64,000 nucleotides of DNA from Priapulus caudatus (taxonomy: Eukaryota; Priapulida; Priapulimorpha; Priapulimorphida; Priapulidae): assembly GCF_000485595.1 (NCBI RefSeq), contig NW_014578502.1:56173-120172 (forward strand), read 5' to 3'. This document shows positions 46,819 through 58,618 of the stretch, in pieces. Position 1 is the first letter of the stretch; every line of letters starts with the position of its first letter. The translations under genes and the position numbers were made by a program. Under the pieces are notes generated by a model. The model saw only the letters and a program-made list of their open reading frames with translations. It searched no databases and was not told the DNA's origin.

Positions 46819-46980
46819 ACAACAACCCAAACACACGTGGCTTCACCGGAGACGGCACTCCTGAAGGCGATTCCGCGGGGATGATAGACAGCAAACAGTC
46901 GCTACCGTCGCCATTCCTTACGCAGATGGCAGCATTGAGCTTTATTAAAGATCTTGGTAGCAAACATCGATTAAAACGGC
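46819..46980 (+). CDS. Insulin-like peptide: C-peptide exon
   Basis: Follows TTTAGTACAG, starts and ends in phase 1 (162 nt), and finishes at a consensus donor GTAAGT (46981). The frame reads NNPNTRGFTGDGTPEGDS, later SLPSPFLTQMAAL, and ends GSKHRLKR, a dibasic site exactly where the C-peptide would be cut from an A chain. A split Asp or similar codon joins it to the previous exon. The A-chain exon should follow, but the next sequence is a (TG)n repeat and no CC-x3-C-x8-C exon was found. The acceptor could instead be the AG at 46813, which would need a different phase. Confidence 0.7.
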
Positions 46981-46984
46981 GTAA

Positions 46985-47090
46985 GTTTGTGAGTGTGCGT
47001 GTGTGCGCGCGCGTAGATGTGCGCGTGTGTGTATAGGTTTGTGCGAGCGTACGTGCATGTATATGTGCGCGTGCGTGTTTTGTGGACGTT

Positions 47091-47134
<44 letters not shown>

Positions 47135-47178
47135 CGTGTGCACGTACACGTGCGTGCGTGCGTGTACACGTACACAGA
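46985..47178. repeat. (TG)n/(TGCG)n in the intron after the C-peptide exon
   Basis: GT-rich tract starting within the intron, with GTGCACGTACACGTGCGTGC-type palindromes near 47138-47175, also seen in the 58.3 kb array. Confidence 0.95.
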
Positions 47179-47179
47179 A

Positions 47180-48165
47180 TACATGTACATATACGTACTG
47201 AACCAACAGCGCACACCGCACTCGAGATTTCATCGATTTTTGTCACAAATGACCCGGTGACCTGTGACGTCACACAACCCCTTGGCTAACTACGAACTGG
47301 CTTATACATTGAAAGAAATTGTAGGCAGTCATACCATTTGCTACCGCAATTCTACCTGTCAGACGTGTGTATGCGCTACTCTATTTCAATGCGGCATTGC
47401 ATGCCTTTTACATCTAACTCGTAATCTAAGTATTCGTGGCGGTTATAGAAGCCGTTACGCGGAAGAGCAGCTTTAATGCGGAACGAAATTCGTCTGCTAT
47501 ATTCTCTCACCTTTAAACTCTTGTTGTTCTCTCGCCTGTAATGCCTGATATTCCCTCGCCCTTAACTCTTGTTGTTCTCTCGCTCGTAACTCTTGTTGTT
47601 CGCTCTTATGTTTCTTCTCAACTTCCAATGTTCTCTCGCCGGTAAATCCCTTTGGTTTTCCGCCTATCACGTCTGATGTTCCCCCGCCTCAAAAGTCTAT
47701 TCTGATTCTTAAATGGTTGCTCAACAGTTAGAACAATTAAATAATCTCACATTTGTTCCTAATGTACAGTCACAACAAGTTTACCGTTATTAAACACTCG
47801 CGCGAACATTCACGCTGCATTGATTTATCTCGAGCAATTTATTTCTCGCGATGCATCTGGCCTGAACATCAATAAGGTAACAGGCTTCGCTAGGAGTCGG
47901 GTGTACGTTTCATTATTGATACACAGCTAATAGATAGATGTGAGCACTCTAGCGTTAACGCGCTCATGCGCCAACTGCTGGCAGCACTCAATCGATGTCT
48001 CAGAGCCAAGATTAGCGTAATTATTCATTTTTAATTATGACTAGTAGCTACCAACGCGGATCGCTTCTTTTCCTGCTGTGATGGTGAGTAAGATAATAAT
48101 GAGACACTTGTGCAATCGACTGATATTACTTAGATTAGATAGACGACTGAAACTTCGGTTCACTT
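47180..48165. other. Region downstream of the insulin-like exons, A chain not found
   Basis: A Cys-containing frame at 47320-47476 (TICYRNSTCQTC) lacks the CC pair and is not accepted. 47510-47660 is a degenerate tandem repeat of CTCTTGTTGTTCTCTCGCC. No other exon seen. Confidence 0.4.
47510..47660. repeat. Degenerate tandem repeat (CTCTTGTTGTTCTCTCGC)
   Basis: Four to five imperfect copies with a period of roughly 30 bp. Confidence 0.7.
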
Positions 48166-48167
48166 TA

Positions 48168-48327
48168 AAGTCATGTGTGCGCGGGTTTGCTTGTACATAT
48201 GCGTGCGTGTGTGCGTGCGTGTACGTGTGAATGTGCGTGTGCGTATGTGGGCGTTTGCGTTCGTGTGTAAGTACGTACATGCGCGCGCGCGTGTCTGTAT
48301 GTATATTTGTATGTATGTATGTATGTA

Positions 48328-48363
<36 letters not shown>

Positions 48364-48398
48364 TGTATGTATGTTTCCTCTCTCTGTTCCCCCGCCTT

Positions 48399-48458
<60 letters not shown>

Positions 48459-48835
48459 TCTCTCTCTCTCTCTCTTCTCTCTCTCTGCTCTCTCTGGGCT
48501 CTCTCTGTTCCTCCTCTCTTCCTCTCTCTTCCCCCTCTCTCTTTCTTTCTCTTTCCTCTCTTTCTTCCTCTCTCTCTCTCTCTCTGCTCTCTTGTTCTCT
48601 TTCTCTCTCTCTGCTATGCGCTGTTCATGCTCTCTTCCTCTTCCTCTCCTTTCCTCCACTCTTTCTGCTCTCTCTCTCTCTCGGCTCTATCTCTGCTTCT
48701 CGCTCTCCTCTCTCTCTCTACTCTCTCTCTTCTATCTCTCTTTCTCTCTCTCCTCTCTCTATCGCTGTTCATCTCTCTTCCTCTCTCTTCTTCCTCACTC
48801 TTTCTCTCTCTCTCTCGCTCTCTATCTCGCTCTCG

Positions 48836-48869
<34 letters not shown>

Positions 48870-49090
48870 GCGCTCTCTTTCCTTTTCTCCCAGTCTCGGT
48901 CCCCTTCTCTTTTTTTCCTCATATCATCTCTCTCCCACCCCCGCCCCCCACCCCCCCCCCCCTCCTTAAATATTGAAACAGCATGGCAAGGTAAAGCGGA
49001 AATAGAACGGTGGGCGAAGGGGGTGTATGTCTGTCTGTCTTGGTCTCTTTCACATTATTTCTCGCCTCTTGTTCTCCTCTCTCATTAGTA

Positions 49091-49135
<45 letters not shown>
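48168..49135. repeat. (TGCG)n, (TATG)n and long (TC)n tracts
   Basis: GT-rich to 48370, then about 590 bp of CT-rich DNA ending in poly-C (48950), and a pure (TC)n at 49096-49133. The long Leu-Ser open frames across it (up to 285 codons) are shadows. Confidence 0.97.
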
Positions 49136-49136
<1 letters not shown>

Positions 49137-49530
49137 GTTATCGATCAACTCTCATTGATAATTGTGTCGTTGATATTGCGCATGTAGACATATTCATACA
49201 TTGCGTGGTGTTAGTAACGTGAGGCTCTTGTATTTAGTTGTTATACCTTTTAATTAAGGTCTTGCACATTATTAACATGATCACTATTGAGCCCGTACAT
49301 ATATCCCATACGCTAATATAACGCAGAATAACCTACTTTCTGACATGTGAGCTTTTACGATGACATGTTATAGGTCCTGCACGATGTACATATAATTGCG
49401 ATGATGTCTGAAAGCCGCACATTATAATGAATGCTGGCAAGGAAACTCGGATTCTTACGCAAACATATCAATATCGAGCAAGTTCGAATTTCAAATAGAA
49501 TTTTGCGTGATTGGATTAGTCACCATATTA
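49136..49530. other. Intergenic, nothing recognised
   Basis: AT-rich; no supported exon. Confidence 0.4.
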
Positions 49531-49598
49531 CCACGCCAAGCTTATGCGGAAAGCATCTTTAAAGACATTTAACTCACAATATTGTCTTTGTCGTATAT
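49531..49598 (-). repeat. Extra partial copy of the inverted block edge
   Basis: CCAAGCTTATGCGGAAAGCA...TTTGTCGTATATT repeats, in the same orientation, the beginning of the right arm that follows (from about 49622), giving a short local tandem duplication at the junction. Confidence 0.75.
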
Positions 49599-51639
49599 TG
49601 GATTATTGATTAGTTACCACACGCAGGCTTATGCGGAAAGCACCTTTAAAGAACATTTAACCTCACAGATATTCGTCTTTGTTCGTATATTCATGATCAC
49701 GTGCTTAGTTTTTAAAATGTATTCTCTGAATGGTAAATTAAGGTTTCGAGAGCGCGCAATAGTAGGTTTGCAAAGTTTGCTTCGTATGCAACTAGTTGGG
49801 TTGCAAACGGGAACGATCTTGAAGGAAAGTTGCAATAGTTAAAATGAATTCACTCGACTTACACTACAAAACCCAACCTTGCAGTGGGCTTACTATGATG
49901 ATGATGGCGATTATCTTCATCGCATTTAAGCAACGAGGATAGCGCAAGAAACGGTTAATGGTCGGCATTAAAAACCCGTCTCCAATGAATATGCCGTGTC
50001 GATAATATGTCGAGCTTGCTACGTTGAGATATAACAATGTAGACGAAAAGTGCACGGAGAGCATAAGCCCATTATCGAAAGTCCCGCCGCCATAGTTAGA
50101 GGGCAGACAAGAGAGGGTAATAACTTGCCTAATATATAAATGGTTAGGATAGGACTAATTAGGTTTTTTGATCATAATTCTCTTCACTAACATCGACTTC
50201 AATGTCACCGGTGGCGTTTCTGTTTATCAGTAGAAAAAACATTTACCCAATATGATTGGGTCATTTGGGATATTTTGGCAATGTTTGTGTTAATGCACAA
50301 AACTAAAAAACGCACGAGTGTTTACATTAATTATTGTACTTTTCCTAAGGGCGCCTCGGCCATTTTATAGCCCCTTTTCTAGAACCTAATACGCACAGCT
50401 GACTTTCCGATATCACTTATTGAGAGATCGACGGACGCGCCACAGGGTGTGGCCCAGAGCGTTTTGGATGTAGCAAATAATGAAAGAGGGCGGCGTGGTC
50501 CCATAATGACGTAAGCTTTCTGGTTTAACTTGTCCGTGCGTACGCGAGAGCAAGGCACTAAAGATCAGAAGGGAAAGACTCAGCTTGTTGCTTGCGCGTA
50601 AAGGTAATAAAGCAGTTATGGCATGTCGCCGGAAATTAATATGGTTCGCTACTGCGATGCACCGTGGATATTACTTACCCTCATTCTGGCGTCCTGTATG
50701 GACCAGATGCGGGTTGCGTAGCATGTTCTATTTTTCGCCAAATCATGGACAGGTTACTGTGCGATGTGGAAGGCCTTTTCATGTAATAGGCGGTCCGTCC
50801 AATTAATTATGGAAATATATATATACGTGAATTAAGCAGCATTGAAGATCACACAAACTACGGATAATACCGAGCAGCTATAGCCACAGCAGACCTACAA
50901 AGAAACAGCAAGCAGTGCGCTAGCGCAGTGGCGCTTCTAGTTATTCTCGCAACATGGCAACCGACCGATTCTATTTAAATCGAGAAGCCGAAAAAGTTTT
51001 GTCGAGAGACATAGTCACATATGTCACCGATATGATATAAAATTGACTTGTATGCTGAAGGAGGCACGTGCGCGCCGTGTACTACGCGTCGTGCGTGGGT
51101 GCAATTGGGCACGGGCGAAAACCACAGGGTGCGTGTTAGCGAAATAGGAGGAGACGGTACATAAGTGACTCTTCCGGTCGCGCATCAACATTATGTATAG
51201 AAATTAGCGGTATGCGTTTTCCTTAAACCATCACATAGTTTAATATCATCGTCGTGGCATTTTGTCGATGCCTTTACTAATTTAACTACGACGCAGCCTA
51301 ATTTTCTGCCGGAGAATGACCATTTTAAAAGATTATGTAGTCGTATTCAGATAAGAAATCTATCAAAATTACCACATTTATACTTCAACAGGCTCATGTA
51401 TACGTATTAGTTTAAAAGTATTCAGGCACGATTCAGATAATAACCAACAGCGTATTAAAAAGCTTTGTCAGGTTCGAAAACGAATGGTCGTAGAAATACA
51501 ACCGGCCCATTGGCATGAATAACATTTGGCCGGATCAGTCCCAGTCCAGAGGAGTAGGACCCCAGACCCTGTAAAGAGAGAGGGGCAAGAGCCCAAATAT
51601 GAAGTACGGTAGATAGAGAGGCGAACAGAGATGGAGAGA

Positions 51640-51702
51640 GATATTAGATAGATAAATAGATAGATAGATAGATAGATATATAGGATAGATAAATAGATAG
51701 AT

Positions 51703-51741
<39 letters not shown>

Positions 51742-52022
51742 GATAGAATAGATAAGGATAGATAGATAGATAAGACAGACCAGACAGATAGATAAATAGA
51801 TAGATAGATAGATATATAGATAGATAGATTAGATAGGTAAGTAGATAGATTAATAGATAGATAGTATAGATAGATATGATAGATAGATAGATAGATTAGA
51901 TGAGATAGATAGATAGATAGATAGAATAGATATAAGATAGATAGATTAGATAGATAGATAGATAGATAGGTAAGTAGATAGATTAATAGATAGATAGAAT
52001 AGATAGATAGATAGATAGATAT

Positions 52023-52053
<31 letters not shown>

Positions 52054-52103
52054 TAGATAAATAATAGATAGATGGATAGATAGATAGATAAATAGAGTAG
52101 ATG

Positions 52104-52164
<61 letters not shown>

Positions 52165-52401
52165 GATAGATTAGATAGACTAGATGAGATAGATAGATAA
52201 GATAAGATAGATACGAAGATATGATAGATCAGATAAGATAAATAGATAGCATAGATAGATAGATAGATAGATAGATAAGATAGATAGGATAGATAGATAG
52301 ATAGATAGATTAGATAGATAGATAGATAGATAGATTAGATATGATAGATAGATAGATAGACAGACAGATAAAGACAGAGATAGATAGATAGATAGATATA
52401 T

Positions 52402-52433
<32 letters not shown>

Positions 52434-52442
52434 AGATAGAAT

Positions 52443-52479
<37 letters not shown>

Positions 52480-52530
52480 TAGATAGATAGTATAGATAGA
52501 TAGACAGATAAAGACAGAGATAGATACCCG
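51640..52530. repeat. (GATA)n microsatellite
   Basis: Reverse complement of the (TCTA)n array in the left block, about the same length. Confidence 0.98.
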
Positions 52531-53092
52531 TAAAGATTACATAAATGTAATCTTGTGCCGGAGTCTGTCCCTTTAGACCGGGCCAGCCCGCCAAATGCGC
52601 AGCGCAATCGCATCGTACAGACACAAAATACACATCCTGAATCGGCAGAAGCTGCGTATGCCTCAGCTTTAGCGTATTACGTCGCAGTAGGCAGATGAAC
52701 ACGCGCTAAACTGCACATTTACGTGACTCAACAAAGATATGCACATGCGTATATGAGAATTTAGCGCCGCACGCTGCTGCCAATTGCGTACGTACACACA
52801 CAATTTATCGTGCGGGAGAGTTCATTAAAGCGGTTTAATTTAGTACGCGTTCGAAGCGGGCCTGGCCTATCCCATTTTACGGAGCTAACTTAACCCTCCT
52901 TGTGTAATCCTAACGTGTACACAAAAGAATGTGTCCGGGCCTGATCAGAAACTATTTTGATGTAGGATCAAATTTGGGCAGTCTGTACAGGGTAAGAGAT
53001 AGAGATAGAGAGAGCGGCGAGAGAAGAGAGCAAAAGAGGGAGCGAGAGAGACGGAAAGAGCATAAACATACGGAGACAAGACAGAGACAGGC

Positions 53093-53166
53093 AATACACA
53101 CAACACACACACACAACACACACACACACACATACACACACACACACAATCACACACACACGACAC
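53093..53166. repeat. (CA)n microsatellite before the gap
   Basis: CA repeat running into the N gap. Confidence 0.95.
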
Positions 53167-53191
53167 NNNNNNNNNNNNNNNNNNNNNNNNN
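53167..53191. other. Assembly gap (25 N)
   Basis: Run of 25 N joining the two inverted blocks. Confidence 1.
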
Positions 53192-53873
53192 CGTTTTTAT
53201 CGTGTTGCTACCAAGATGTCTTAATAAAGGCCTCATGCTGCCTCTGCGTAGGAATGGGCGAACAGTCCCGTTAGCCGACGTTTTGCTGTTATCATCCCCG
53301 CGGCAATCGCCTTCAGGGCGCCGTTCTCGGTTTTGAAGCACGGTGTTTGGGTTGTCTGTCTGTACTAAACGCTGAATACAACATATCTTCGACAATTAGA
53401 ATTCTTGATATGTATTCAATAGTGACAGGGATATGTATTTTTAGTAATAGTAAACCATAACACAGCCAGCCAAGAATTCTTTTAATGAAACGGACTCAAG
53501 TCAGGATGTGTAGCACATTCTCCTGTTTCACATTGTCGGTAGTGGTGTGAAGCCTGAGCGAGCACGATTGATAGTATGCCGCGAAAATACTTTCGCTGCA
53601 CGTTAGTGCGCCGTTTTAACGCGGAAAATCTCTCACATCCGGGCGTGTCGCCACGCGATAGATCTAGTAGGTCTGGTCTGCTCAGTGAGCTTGGCTGTGG
53701 TGGATTCTGTAGTAGACTTGCAGCGAGACGGATAGTGGCGGGGAAGGTTCGGACACCAAATGCGCGCCTTCTTTGCAAAACATGACCGACTAGGTGTCGC
53801 CTCGCCCGCGAACTTCGCGCATTCAAAGAATATGAAGGCAACCACAAACTGCCCGCGCGCGCCGTAACGTCAT
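53192..53873 (-). pseudogene. Second, frame-broken copy of the insulin-like exons
   Basis: Reverse complement of the 46346-46980 exons. The ATG is at 53873-53871. Several single-base changes shift the frame: the first B-chain Cys-Gly context and the second Cys codon are both disrupted, and an extra segment of about 30 bp lies where the left copy has its donor. The C-peptide exon is also shifted and runs into the N gap. This may be a true pseudogene, but the indel-dominated differences and the adjacent gap make uncorrected sequence at least as likely. Confidence 0.7.
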
Positions 53874-54215
53874 CTTGAAATGAAGAGGGAGTGACCTTCA
53901 ACCAAGCCATCAACGCCGACTACAATACGTTGTTGGCTCCTTGAAATATTACCCCTGTACTCATTAGACCCTATATGGACCGTGCTGAAGTAGTGAGCAT
54001 AACACAGTGCAAGTGTACTGTACTAAATAATTTTATGAATCTTATACAAAGTACGCCATCAACCAACTACGCTCGTCAAAGACGACATCAGTGTGTGTGA
54101 TTGTAGAGTTGCACTCATGCCACCATGCATGATGTGGTCACCTTCTAGTTACGCATGATTGCGCTCGCCGTGCATACCAACGCTCGGTACGCACTTAGAA
54201 GCCCCCCCCAACACC
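53192..54215 (-). repeat. Second inverted block, right copy
   Basis: Reverse complement of 46010-46980, ending near a poly-C/(CA)n boundary at about 54205-54220. Confidence 0.88.
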
Positions 54216-54473
54216 ACACACAAATACATACATACACGACACACACACACACACAACACACACACACACACACACACACACCAACACACACACACACATC
54301 ACTCAGCAGCACGACCACGCACGACAAACACACAACACACCGCGCGCACGCCCGGCACGCACGCACGCACACACCACACACACACACGCAACACAACACA
54401 CACGAGCACACCCACAGACACACACCACACACACCGCACGCACGCACGATCGCACGCACGCACCACACACACG

Positions 54474-54511
<38 letters not shown>

Positions 54512-54684
54512 ACACCCAAACACCACACACCACACACACACATATATATATGATTTAACACTCATACACACACATACACACACATACACCACGCACACGC
54601 CGCACAGCACGACACGCACACACACACACACGCACACACACACACACACACACACGACACACACACACACATATATATATATAT
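54210..54684. repeat. (CA)n array with (TA)n
   Basis: About 470 bp of interrupted CA repeat with two short TA tracts. The Thr-His frames are shadows. Confidence 0.98.
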
Positions 54685-55409
54685 CAAGGTGGATAATTAG
54701 AGAAGAGTATGTCAGGGTTTAACCGCGTTTTGCTTAGTTTTTGAACTGGGTGACTAACTCTTATCAACTATGTGATACAATATATTCCAACTTTACCTTG
54801 TTTTTTCGTCTATGATTTCTCCTTATTTCATTATGACACCACCAATTTACCTGAAAATCGTATGTGTTCTTCAAAAAAGTTAGTTGAATACGACACGTGG
54901 TTTCCCACAGTATATACGCTGATCACATCTCTCGACCGAACTTTGTTTATGGGAATAGTTGTTCTATGTCTTATTGACGGTACGCGGGGCGTAAGGAAAT
55001 CCGCTGCTCGCTAGCTGGCCGTGAGGCCATTTATTTTCGTTAGCACGCTGTTGGAAACGCGTGCACGCTGAATCAATTCCGATGCCCAATATCCCATACG
55101 ACCCCCAAAGTTCCGTCATAGACAATAGCACACACTAGTCCCATAAACAAAGTTCGGTCGGAGGAGATTATCCATGCGTGATAATGTGAGGAAACCGTGT
55201 CGTACTTCAACTAACTTTTTTTGAAGACACATACGATTTTTCAGGTAAATTGTGGTGTCATTATTGAATAAGGGGAGAATCATAGACGAAAACAAGGTAA
55301 AGTTTGAATTATTATTCACATATGATAGACATTTAGTTACCAGATTCAAACTATGCCAAAACGCTCCTGTTTCCCTGCAATCACTCTTCTCTATTATCCA
55401 CTCTTTGTA
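54685..55409. mobile_element. Foldback element, about 725 bp
   Basis: The left arm, 54685-54977, is mirrored by 55114-55409 with roughly three-quarters identity by eye. Matching phrases include GTGGATAAT, GAGAAGAGT, CAGGG, AACTTTACCTTGTTTT, AATTTACCTGAAAAT and AACAAAGT. The spacer is about 136 bp. Both flanks are (CA)n or (TA)n repeat. No target duplication could be defined. Confidence 0.75.
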
Positions 55410-55429
55410 TATATTATATAACAATACAT

Positions 55430-55490
55430 ACCACACACACGCACGCCGCACCACGCACGCACGCACACACACACACACACGTGCGCGCGC
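55430..55490. repeat. (CA)n/(CACG)n microsatellite
   Basis: Short CA repeat right of the foldback. Confidence 0.93.
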
Positions 55491-56095
55491 TTACAAAGGC
55501 AAGAATCGGTGGAGATGCGCATGAATGTGACGGATCAAAATGCACCGTGTCACGAGTATAATGTCACGCGAGAACGATGGGCGCACCGATGTCCGCATAC
55601 ATAATAGATGACGTCGATTTGCATTGTGCGGACGCAGCCTGATGATGTGCCACGCACGCCGTTCTCGCTTTCAGATCCCCGCCATCACGCACACGACGTC
55701 AAACGGTAACAATGTCACCTTTTCGTAATGTTTTCTCTAGCGTTTCTATTCCCGAAAACGTATCCGACGAGCCCATGTAAACTAGTCGCGTGGGCGACGT
55801 GTACGTACGCCTACGGACGTGGAGACGATGGGATAACGTAAATTTGGCCATTTAGCTATCGCGGTGGTGGCGTAAAGGCCGGTAATTGGGTACATCGCAA
55901 ATATCGCGTAACGTCAAAGCCAACACACCATAATCACGGCCTGGGCATCGGTCGCTCATTCGCCTATACTTTCCGCCAACACGAGACACGCTCAGACATG
56001 GAGACATGACACGCAGTTAGTGACACGCGAAACACGGCTCACGCCACAAGCTCCAAATGTTCCCTCTGCATACAGACTTCTTGTTACATGTGCAT
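55491..56095. other. Intergenic, nothing recognised
   Basis: GC-richer; CACGCGAGAACG-like phrases recur, but there is no supported gene. Confidence 0.4.
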
Positions 56096-56111
56096 GTGTG
56101 CATATACACAT

Positions 56112-57047
56112 ACGCCTCACGCACGCACGCACGGCACGCAAGCACGTACACACACACACACACACCCACACACACACCACACCACACACACACAAACTCA
56201 TACACACATACATACATACATACATACATAATACTCATACATACATAATCATATCCAATACATAATACATACATACATACATACATACATACTACATGCA
56301 TACATACATACATACATACATAACATACATACTTCCATACATAACATACATTACATACATCACATACCTAACATCTTACCTCCATACCATACATACTACA
56401 TAATTACATACTACATTAATACATACATCATTACATACTTACACTTACATATACATACTACATAACAATACATATCATCATACATACCATTACATAACAT
56501 ACATACATACATACAGCATACATACATACTACATACATAATACATACTACATACATACATAATTACATGTGCAATACATACATAATACATACATACATAC
56601 ATACATCACTTACATAGCATTACATACATACATACATACAATTACATACATACCATACATACATACAATATCATATACATACAAATACATACATACATCA
56701 ATACATTACATACATACATCTATATACATACATACATACATACATTACATACATTACTACATACGTACATACATTACATACGATACAATACATACATACA
56801 TACATGACATACATACTACATACAATACATACATACATACATAATAATACATACATACATACATACATACCATACTACATACTAATCATCATACATACAT
56901 ACATACATACATACATACATACAATACATACATAACATACATACATACATACTACTACATACATACATACATACATACCATACCATACTACATACATACT
57001 ACATACATGACATACATACATACATACTAATACATACATACATACAT
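56112..57047. repeat. (CA)n then long interrupted (CATA)n
   Basis: About 930 bp of simple repeat. The tetranucleotide register is broken very frequently by one-base insertions and losses. Confidence 0.98.
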
Positions 57048-57065
57048 ATAGAGAGAGAGAGGAAC

Positions 57066-57138
<73 letters not shown>

Positions 57139-57145
57139 GAGAGAG
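57048..57145. repeat. (GA)n microsatellite
   Basis: Nearly pure GA repeat following the (CATA)n array. Confidence 0.97.
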
Positions 57146-58270
57146 CAAGCGCGTGCACGGCCGTAACGACAAATGACGACCGGTTATTGGGATTGCACTC
57201 GGGCAAAGCTCATGCATGCAGCTCTCGACGTCAATTCGACACGCGCGCGCGTCTCTCGTAAGGATTCGCGCACCGGTAACATGCGAGCCCATGCGCTCGC
57301 CGCCCCGCTGCCAGCGTACGGGCTCTACGTTGTCACATCAGCACCTGTCGTGACAGTCTCGCAGTCGCTATCGTCGCAGGAAGACGTCCACGCTCAGCAC
57401 GCAGCAAGAGGCGCCCCTGGATCTACCACCGTACGAAACGAGACGCGCGCGCACGCCGAGCAGAACACAGCGACACCATCGCCATCGGGGTTGGAAGCGA
57501 GGATAGTGACTGATCGCGCCATCTTCCGGGTGGTTTGCAGAGCTGCGGGAGATAGAGGCGCGCGCGATTAACGAATATAACCCTGTACGAGAGAGCGATA
57601 AGAACAAGGTGGGCTGTGGGCTCCGAGCGCGGATTCCCGTATCCATCACTTTCAGCTATACGTGTGCGCAAGTGGAGAGATATATCACGTAAAGGTAACT
57701 ACTAACCATCGGGCGTTGTGCTTGCGTACATACTGGTCAGAACATACGCGGTTTATGTCGTAGATGTAGATCTAACCAGATGTTGTGCTACATCCGGTTA
57801 CCTGTATTATAAACGCGAATCATAGCGTTTTAGTGAAGTATTATCGAAAGAGCCGATGCCGAGTGCATGGCTATGCAACAGCGCTAGGATAGTTGCGCCA
57901 AGGGGATCAGTGGGTACTTATAACGACGTGAAGTGACCAGTTTGTGCTTTATTCTAGCCAGCGTTTGAAATTTGCGATATTCTTGAGATAGATCAGTGAC
58001 TTCCCAGTAATCAATTGACTGCATGTGCGTGTGTGCATACACTCCAACATGCTCACATATCTCATATGATCACATGCTCACTATAATATATATCCGACGT
58101 GTGAAGCGCTCGTGCGACCGTGCGACAATAAGCCAGTTCGTAATTACTGTCTGCGCATGCGCGAACTTTGCCACGAATTCTTTCGGGTCAGGTCATTTGT
58201 GACAAATTATTTCGTATTTCGACCGCACAGTATACATCCGCCTGCATCTGTGTCGTTATAATGCTACAGT
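57146..58270. other. GC- and CpG-rich segment, then unremarkable DNA; no gene recognised
   Basis: 57150-57680 is rich in CG dinucleotides and has a 132-codon open frame without domain, signal peptide or splice support. It might be a promoter or CpG-rich first-exon region. Nothing was recognised further on. Confidence 0.35.
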
Positions 58271-58276
58271 CTTCGC

Positions 58277-58430
58277 GTGTGCACGTACACGTGCGTGCGT
58301 GCCTGTGCACGTACACGCTTGTGCGTGCGTGCGTGCGTGCGTGCGTGCATGTGCGCGTACACGTGCGGGCGTGCGGGCGTGTACGCGTACACGTGCGTGG
58401 AAACGTACGTGCGTGCGTGTGCACGTACAC

Positions 58431-58465
<35 letters not shown>

Positions 58466-58553
58466 TGTGTGTGCACGTACACATGCGTGCGTGCGTGCGT
58501 GCGTGTGAACGTACACCTGCGTGCGTGCGTGTGTGTGTGTGTGCACGTACACG

Positions 58554-58597
<44 letters not shown>

Positions 58598-58618
58598 TGT
58601 GCACGTACACATGCGTGA
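58277..58618. repeat. (TGCG)n array with regularly interspersed GTGCACGTACAC palindromes
   Basis: GTGCACGTACAC or one-base variants occur about nine times (near 58278, 58306, 58348, 58381, 58420, 58471, 58507, 58541, 58599), separated by (CGTG)n runs. The whole array is alternating purine-pyrimidine. Confidence 0.95.

Larger units (their letters stand above)
46010..46980 (+). repeat. Second inverted block, left copy (about 1 kb)
   Basis: Recurs in reverse complement at 53192-54215 with many single-base indels. It contains the insulin-like peptide exons. Confidence 0.9.
49596..53166 (-). repeat. Right copy of inverted block (about 3.6 kb)
   Basis: Reverse complement of 36896-40327, including the (GATA)n array and the TATAAAA box. 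Divergence is a mix of substitutions and numerous single-base indels. It ends at the N gap. Confidence 0.9.

Noticed and set aside
47320-47476. Cys-rich frame after GAAATTGTAG as a possible insulin A-chain exon
   Set aside because: It lacks the adjacent Cys pair and the CC-x3-C-x8-C spacing.
48173-49088. 267- and 285-codon Leu/Ser-rich frames
   Set aside because: They result from the (TC)n and (TATG)n tracts; several frames are open at once, the mark of low-complexity DNA.
57173-57571. 132-codon open frame in CpG-rich DNA
   Set aside because: No domain or homology recognised; the opposite strand is also open over the same stretch.
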